The position numbers and the translations under genes were made by a program. DNA of 64,000 nucleotides from Dendrobium chrysotoxum (taxonomy: Eukaryota; Streptophyta; Magnoliopsida; Asparagales; Orchidaceae): contig CM034315.1 in NCBI GenBank assembly GCA_019925795.1, positions 9,672,001-9,736,000 of the forward strand, in the 5' to 3' direction. Shown here one piece after another: positions 58,140 through 64,000 of this stretch. Position 1 is the stretch's first letter. The number at the start of each line of letters is the position of its first letter. The notes below the pieces were generated by a model that was not told where the DNA came from, ran no database searches, and was given only the letters and a program-made list of their open reading frames with translations.

Positions 58140-60294
58140 TTTTTTTTTTGAATAAAACCTACTATTGGGGCCAACGCGTTAAATAAAAATAAGGTTATAT
58201 GTCCTTAAAAGATCCAAAAGCTCACCAAAAATATAATTTTTGAGGTAAAACCTAAAAGCCAATGGATTAGATCTATTACAAACAAAACAAAAGGAAGGAA
58301 AAAGAAACCAAAGATAGAAAAGCCGAGCGCCAGAAGCAGCAAATCCACTACCGAGGAGACAGACGAACGATCCAACCAACCTACAGGAAGAAAATACAAA
58401 AGAAACCTACAAGAGAAGAAGAGTAGAAAATCCACTAGGTATTAACATAGCCAACACGGATCCACCACAATGCCTCCCTCAAAGCCAACAATAAAAGGTC
58501 AAACAACATCTCAAACAACAGCCCCTCAAGCCAAAAGCCAAATACTTCAGGCAGAAACAGAAACCAAAGAAACCCACAACCGCTCGATCATCCCAAACAA
58601 GAGACACAAAACAACCCAAAAGGACCAGCAACAGAAACAGAGAAGCAAGCCTAGTTCCTTTTATGTTTCCTCTTCCGACGTTTGCCACCCCCCAAGGCAA
58701 AGGCTTTATCAACTACACGACTAACAACCAAATTATGCACAACATGATCTTCTACCACAAGCCCATCCAAATCCTCCCCATCACCCCCACAAGGAGAGGA
58801 GGAGTCATCAAGCCAATCATTATGATCTACGCTAGAAGCATTCAAAGCCTCATTTGAAATAAGCGCAACAGGAACATCAATTAATGGTACATTTGAGAGA
58901 ATCGATTCCAATGAAGCCAATGGAGTATCAATAGAAGCATCAGCCATCGAATCCACACCATCCCTAGATGCAATAGGGATGGCAGAGACCACATCCTCCA
59001 AAGGACAAGATACATCAACACTTCCCAACATAAAAGAATTGGAAATAACACCAGCATCACCCACCGCATCAACACTAATGGGAGTAGCTACAAGGTTAAT
59101 CAAATAATTATTGGCAACTATGATCTCAATATCACCTTCGATATTACTCGAAGGCAAAACAGAAGTCGAAAGAATAGGTTCATCCTCAACACAAACTGGA
59201 ACACCCATAGGAAAAACAGGATCCAACTGAGCAGGATCGCCCATTATTATCAATAGGATGAATAGCACAATTATCCAAGTTATCCAAAACAACAACAACA
59301 TTCTCATCACAGCTATTATTAACATTGATAGGGATAGAAACATTAGGACCAACATGCATGGAAGATGGTGGAGGGGGCCAACATTCACCTTTAGCATGCT
59401 CAAAACATTTACAGGAACCACAAAATGGAGGGAAAACCTCCATCTCAACTTGCTGAATATATCCAAATTTCTCAGGACTTAACCACACTTTATCAGGATA
59501 ATTTTTTGTTATGTCTAGCTCAACCAAGACACGAGCAACAGAAGGGTGAGAACCGATCGAGGTTGCTTTATCAATCTTTAACGGTCGACCAAAAATCGAA
59601 CCCAAGCCATGGAGAATGCGTGGGGAGAAAAGGTGTGGCCGGAGGTTAGGGATAAAAATCCAAATAGGGATCACCAAAGTCACCACGCCAATGTCAGCAA
59701 AAGGTGACCATTTGGTCAATTTCATATAGCAGTTATTAACTAGGTAAGATTTATGACAAAAAACCCTACTATAATCAAGATCATTAACCAGTTTAACCAA
59801 AATATGAGACTGATCCAACAAAGTAACGGATACATCTCCATTAAGGTTAAGGTTGAAGAAGAACCTGTGTATAGATTTAAGAGAAGGTCGCCTAGAAGGG
59901 AAAAAGCCAACTAATGCATACTAGAACGGCATCGCAAGTGTAAGAAATTCTTCCTTTATGATCCACAGTGAGGGCAAACCACGAAACGAGGAAGTTTTTA
60001 GCTAAGGAAATCGCGTATCAAAGGAATTTCCCGAAAGTGCATCGAGAAAGGAAATAGATTTGGTCGATCCATTTAAAAAACCTAGATCGATAAGGCGATT
60101 CACCGCCATTCCGGCCGATAAGGCCGGAGGTGGACGAATCGCGTAGAAAACAAAAAATCAAAAAGTAGCAAAGAAGGAAACAAAGAAAAAGGAAAAGCTT
60201 CCTTGAGATTTGCATCGGCGAAGACCCCAAAGAGGAGCCTGGGAAAAACCTAGCAGAGCACGGGTCGAAGAGAGCGCTCCAATTTAGATATTAT
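58140..60294 (-). mobile_element. L1-like retroposed element containing ORF1 only
   Basis: The element is bounded by the perfect 13-bp direct repeat ATCATTTATAAGT (58127-58139 and 60295-60307). On the minus strand it runs from a short leader through ORF1 (60109-58651), then a T/G-rich 3' UTR, ending TAGGTTTTATTC and an A-tail (a T-run at 58140-58149). Plant L1 elements normally have ORF2 (endonuclease plus reverse transcriptase) between ORF1 and the 3' UTR; here ORF1 is followed directly by the UTR. The intact flanking repeat shows it inserted in this form, or lost ORF2 precisely afterwards. Confidence 0.75.
58651..60109 (-). pseudogene. L1 ORF1 (DUF4283 plus zinc knuckle) with disabling changes
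   Basis: Starting at an ATG at 60109, the frame reads MAVNRLIDLGFLNGSTKSIS and then SFRGLPSLWIIKEEFLTLAM. It continues with YALVGFFPSRRPSLKSIHRF and NLNGDVSVTLLDQSHIL, the DUF4283 layout. Next come SPRILHGLGSIFGRPLKIDK and a CCHC knuckle FCGSCKCFEHAKGEC. The tail is acidic and ends in a basic KRRKRKHKRN. ORF1 proteins of this kind bind the element RNA. Two in-frame TAG stops (60004-60002 and 59923-59921) and a one-base frameshift near 59245 show it is not functional. Confidence 0.8.
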
Positions 60295-60307
60295 ATCATT
60301 TATAAGT

Positions 60308-61417
60308 AGTATAATATTCTTTTTATTTATCTTAGGGCAGTCCTTATTTTGAAAAAAAGTGTCAACTATTAAAAGTTTAGCCATGTTGGATTGAAGGTTT
60401 TGTTTGGGGTTGAAAAGTAGTTTTTGAAAAGATTAGTTTTCTTCGGGAATTTTAATTCAGGATTTTAGTCTCGAGATTGAACACGTTACTACAAACGATA
60501 TATCGCCCCTTGAGGCGAATATATTAGTCCTTAATGGGTTCAGATAATGAAACTGAATATTTCACCCAGATTATAATAATCAAATTTAATGGAGAGCTAC
60601 ATATAATCTCAGAAGGATAAAATGATACTCTATCGAATATTTGACTATGAAATTTGGATAAATGATCACTATTTTCATATTTAGAGTTACAATAATAGAT
60701 GATGTATCTTTCCAGAGAAAGAAAATATCATCTATCATCGATCGTCTGGACATGACGATAATGATCGTTGTTGATTTAATTTTTTCAAAAAAGACTAATT
60801 GAGTTTTGAAAATTGATTTTTGAAAAGTGGATGTGAGTTCTAAATCTCCTACGAGCGCAAGCCCTCGTAGTTAATTACTCCGTATAGCGGTTGAATTTCC
60901 TACGAATACTCTCGATTAGAATAATGACAAATTTTATTTTGAGATTTTCTAAGAGTGATATCAAAGAGTTGAATTTGAAGTTTCAACGGGGATTGGATTG
61001 AATTTTTAACACTTATTATCGGAGTCAACGGAGGAGGGGTAGGAGGCATTTTGGGATTTTGAAATAATTGAGAAGTACCCCAGCCTAAGCTAAGTGTTGG
61101 GCTTTAAGTTTTGGATTGAGAAAAATCTTTAATTTGAGTTAAATAATTTATTAGAAATTTGGAATTATATTCCCGGAGGTTGGGGTCTTATGATTCAGAA
61201 TCTGCCCCGGATCCTAAATCTAAATTGAGCACTGGACAACAGTGACTCGAACCTAGCTAATGCAATACAAAACTTGGACTTACCTCGACCTAGATTGAGG
61301 AGCCAGGTAACCACCTAGTTATTATAAGTGTCGCTTGTGAATCTCCCCATATAACATCTTGATCGTACGTTCTAAAATGCTAAATAAATCTTCTGCCACC
61401 ATTTTTTGACTATTTGT
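60308..61417 (+). repeat. LTR-like dispersed repeat, plus-oriented copy
   Basis: Near 60850 it has CTACGAGCGCAAGCCCTCGT, AGTTAATTACTCC and CTCTCGATTAGAA. Near 61250 it has CTAGCTAATGCAATACAAAA, CTTGGACTTACC and GAGGAGCCAGGTAACCACCT. Both match the copy at 15.85-16.5 kb in order. No coding region is seen. Confidence 0.5.
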
Positions 61418-61958
61418 ATCATCGCATCCGACAATTAAGCACTGAATAAATCTTCCGGTTTGCATTTTCTAAACGAAGCCTTTCGCCTCCCCCTCTCTCG
61501 CGCGACCCAAACCCGCCCTTCAGCTGGCCCTCTCGTTCGTACGCCCTAGACGGAACAAAGCCCTCTGCCTCCCTCTCTCTCACGCGACCCAAAACCCACC
61601 CTGCCGCCGGCCCTCTCTCAGGCACAGGTAACTTCTAATAATTTCTTCTTCTTGCTTCTTCCTTTCCTTCCTTTATTCTTTTTCTTCCTTCTCCTTTCCT
61701 TCCTCATCTTCCTTTATTTCTTCTTCTTCTTCTTTTTCATCTTCATTCTTTACCGCTGATTTTTCTCTCTTTTTCCCTTTCTTCCATTCTTCTTCTCTAC
61801 TTTTTTTTCTCTATTTTCTTCTTGAACGTGGAGAAAAATTTTCTTTCTTCCAGCTTCAAATGCCTTGTAATCACAGCTAGACTAACCTGTTAACTTTTTC
61901 GGTTCCCCTCAGTTAGTTTTGTTTTATGTGACACAAACCCTTGCAGTGTTTATTGTTC
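61418..61958 (+). repeat. CpG-rich leader-like repeat, copy B
   Basis: Parallels copy A (53850-54417) from CATCGCATCCGACAATTAAG to GACACAAACCCTTGCAGTG, including the CACAGGTAACTTCTAA boundary and the TTCTTC tract. Many CpG sites of copy A are TpG or CpA here, as expected after methylation and decay. The minus-strand open frame in it is Arg/Gly-rich and also present in copy A, so it is composition-driven. Confidence 0.65.
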
Positions 61959-62449
61959 CTAGAAATATTAAATGCAATACTATAACTAGCAGATAATACT
62001 GATTAGTGTATTTTTATAATTATTTATTTACTACTGGAAGTCATGATTTTTGTGCTTCTCGTGAAAGGTGTATGCAGCCTTATCTGTATCGACCAAAGAG
62101 GTTTCCTCTTATGATTTAAACCTGTTTGTCAAGTTTATAGTTGAATCAACTAAACTATTGCTACCATGTCAACTATTATTCTCAAGATGTGCAAGTACTA
62201 AGGAAATTTATGATGGTAGCTTCAGTCAGGGGATATGAATATCGAGTGCTGACTTATAAATGATAGCTTACAATCCCGACAGATGATTTGAATTCCTAAA
62301 TTTATTTTAATGAATACAAAAAATGTAATAGAAGAAAAAATTAGCATGAGGAGTATATAAGAAAAAGTTCTTGCATGGTAGAAAGATATAAATGTTCGAC
62401 AATATAATTTTGATTATGGAATGAAAACCTTTCCCGCTACACTCACTCT
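61959..62449. other. No recognised gene
   Basis: AT-rich sequence between copies B and C of the CpG-rich repeat; nothing supported. Confidence 0.35.
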
Positions 62450-62545
62450 ACCGCGCTCTTCTCTCTCTCTCGTTCGCACGCCCCAGACGGAACAAAGGCC
62501 CTCCGCCTCCTCGTCTCTTGTGCGACCCGAAGTCCGCTGACGTCC
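62450..62545 (+). repeat. CpG-rich leader-like repeat, fragment C
   Basis: Contains CTCTCGTTCGCACGCCCCAG, ACGGAACAAAGGCCCTCCGC, CTCC and GTGCGACCCGAAGTCCGC, equivalent to the central part of copies A and B. The flanks do not match. Confidence 0.55.
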
Positions 62546-63226
62546 TTACCGACCTGTTTTTTATCATGGATATTTCCTAACGATCATGGATATTTCGAGT
62601 ATGAAGGTCTACAAAAGTCATTGAGGATCAAACAAATCACTGTTTTTGTTCTCTGTTTAATTTATTATTAGCTCAATAATAAGAGACTCAATTTAGTTTT
62701 CATCTTCTATTTGTTGTTTTCTTTTAATCTTTTTAAGGAAATGAAATATTGTGGCTAAATAGGTTCATGCTGCATTTCTTATGTATATCAAAAAATGAGC
62801 ATTACAAATTTTGATTGAGTAAAATTTGAATCTTTTGCTTGTTGAAGTAAACATTTGGAAGATATGACTTGCTTGTTTTCTTTTTCTCCAAAGGAAATTT
62901 TATGTTTTTTTTTCCATTTGGTATGACTGTTATCTAGCTATTATTCTTCTCAGTGGAAAATATAACCAAATATACTATTTTGATATGTCTATGATTTATG
63001 ATTCTTTTATTAATATGATTAACAGATACTCATTGTTAAGAGATCCACACCACAATAAAAGGTTTACCTTCACTGAGGAGAGAGATGCATAGTATTTGCG
63101 ATGTCTCATGCCTCCATCATGCTTATTTCATGAACTTCAGGCAGAAAATTTAAATATCACTTACTCTTGATATGTTTATTCAGACTGACAATTTCTAATT
63201 TTTATTGAATTTACTTCGCAGGTGAA
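62546..63226. other. No recognised gene
   Basis: AT-rich; no exon, RNA or terminal repeat recognised. Confidence 0.35.
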
Positions 63227-63425
63227 ACTTGTCGAATAATAATGCCGTTGCCAGGTCCCAAGTCCTGGATGAGAAAAGTGGAGGGTTGCGTTAGGTAGTC
63301 GACAGCCAGCGTAAAACTTGTCGAATAATAATGACATGAATCCTTGAAGGGAGAAAAAGGATTCATGTAGCCGACCCCACGTAGTGGGATAAAGGCTTGA
63401 TGTTGTTGTTGTTGTTGTTGTTGTG
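63227..63425 (+). mobile_element. RTE-type LINE 3' end, 5'-truncated
   Basis: The body contains GGTCCCAAGTCCTGGATGAG, GGAGGGTTGCGTTAGGTAGT and GATTCATGTAGCCGACCCCA. It ends with CGTAGTGGGATAAAGGCTTG and a (TTG)n tail (63401-63423), the standard 3' end of plant RTE elements. A 16-bp direct repeat, TTACTTCGCAGGTGAA, flanks it (63211-63226 and 63426-63441). A short internal duplication, ACTTGTCGAATAATAATG, occurs at the start and again near 63319. No reverse transcriptase remains. It is 199 bp long. Confidence 0.85.
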
Positions 63426-63441
63426 TTACTTCGCAGGTGAA

Positions 63442-64000
63442 GAAGCTCATGCATAATCTTCGCTAGTATCATGTTCCCCTTCAACATTACATGGCACTGA
63501 TGGACATTCTGGTACATCTTTGGCAACTCATTTCTGTTGCATCCATCTTCTGCATACTTTCATTTACTTCCACTTGTAAATCATCTAGTTCAAATACGTG
63601 CTAAGCAATAGAATGGTGTGGTATTTTGATGTAGAACGAGGAGGGGTGGGGGTCATTTGAAATTTGAATTTTAAATTAAGTTGAAAAGGGAGGGAAGATG
63701 GGGTTATTTGTCGCCTTAATTGGGGCCTTTAATTAGGACGGAAATAATTAGGATAGAGGGGAGAGAGGGGCCGACCAAGGAGGGAGGAAAGATGTCCAGA
63801 TTCGATGGATGTGGACCATAGCATTAAATGTGATAGGGTAATTAAATTTGAAATTAATTTCAGATTTGGAGGATTGGAGGGGCTTCCTAAATTAGATCTA
63901 TTAATTAGAAAAGGGATTTTAAATTCAAATTAATTTGAATTCAAATGCAAAACTTTCCAAGTTAACAAAAGATTAATTTAGGAAGGTAATGAAGAGGCTA
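63442..64000. other. No recognised gene at the right edge
   Basis: Purine-rich from about 63640 (GAGGAGGGGTGGGGG, GGGAGGGAAGATGGGG), then AAATTAATTT words. Nothing coding is supported before the window ends. Confidence 0.35.

Noticed and set aside
63176..63526. 116-residue minus-strand frame with a Thr/Gln run
   Set aside because: It is the reverse of an RTE tail with a (TTG)n microsatellite.
1..64000. tRNA genes, rRNA genes, CRISPR arrays, bacterial-style operons
   Set aside because: None seen. TTCGA-type B boxes found belong to SINEs, and all tandem arrays lack the unique spacers of CRISPR.

Overview
This is a window of nuclear DNA from a flowering plant. The evidence is a large NO VEIN (NOV) type gene with many introns, a U6 snRNA gene with a plant upstream sequence element, plant-style L1, RTE and SINE insertions, Tourist-like and hAT-like MITEs, LTR debris, and AT-rich intergenic DNA full of microsatellites. 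The species cannot be named from this sequence; a non-grass monocot is only a guess. Gene density is very low and most of the window is transposon-derived.

Layout. 0-4 kb holds relics: two exons of an alpha/beta-hydrolase (lipase) gene, a degenerate PPR fragment and one orphan terminal exon. 4-30 kb is intergenic. It contains minisatellites (7.6-8.4 and 9.0-9.25 kb), SINEs, MITEs, a series of hairpin repeats (13.2-13.6 kb), a large AT/AAT microsatellite block (20 kb), and a head-to-head pair of LTR-like repeats (22.1-25.4 kb). A minus-strand U6 snRNA gene lies at 31.0 kb.

32.5-53.7 kb belongs to NOV. One complete minus-strand gene (40,725-53,603) can be assembled into 13 coding exons whose splice sites and phases all agree, giving about 2,587 residues. 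It has a GHKL (HSP90-like) ATPase module in the middle and a NOV_C/DUF3883 domain with a D...ExK signature at the end. Just downstream, at 32.5-35.6 kb, is a direct partial duplicate of its last four exons. This copy has an in-frame stop and has lost most of the NOV_C exon, so it is a truncated pseudogene. A MITE at the same relative position in both copies shows that the MITE inserted before the duplication.

53.8-64 kb is again mobile-element territory. It holds three copies of a CpG-rich leader-like repeat, a 968-bp hAT-like element with a perfect 8-bp target duplication and an internal snRNA-type promoter signature, a 2.15-kb L1-like insertion that carries ORF1 but no ORF2 between perfect 13-bp target duplications, and a 5'-truncated RTE tail with a 16-bp target duplication.

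The only genes likely to be functional are NOV and possibly U6. I found no new multi-gene system. The strongest leads are the NOV partial duplication, the ORF1-only L1 element, the snRNA-like promoter inside the hAT-like element, and several very clean small insertions.
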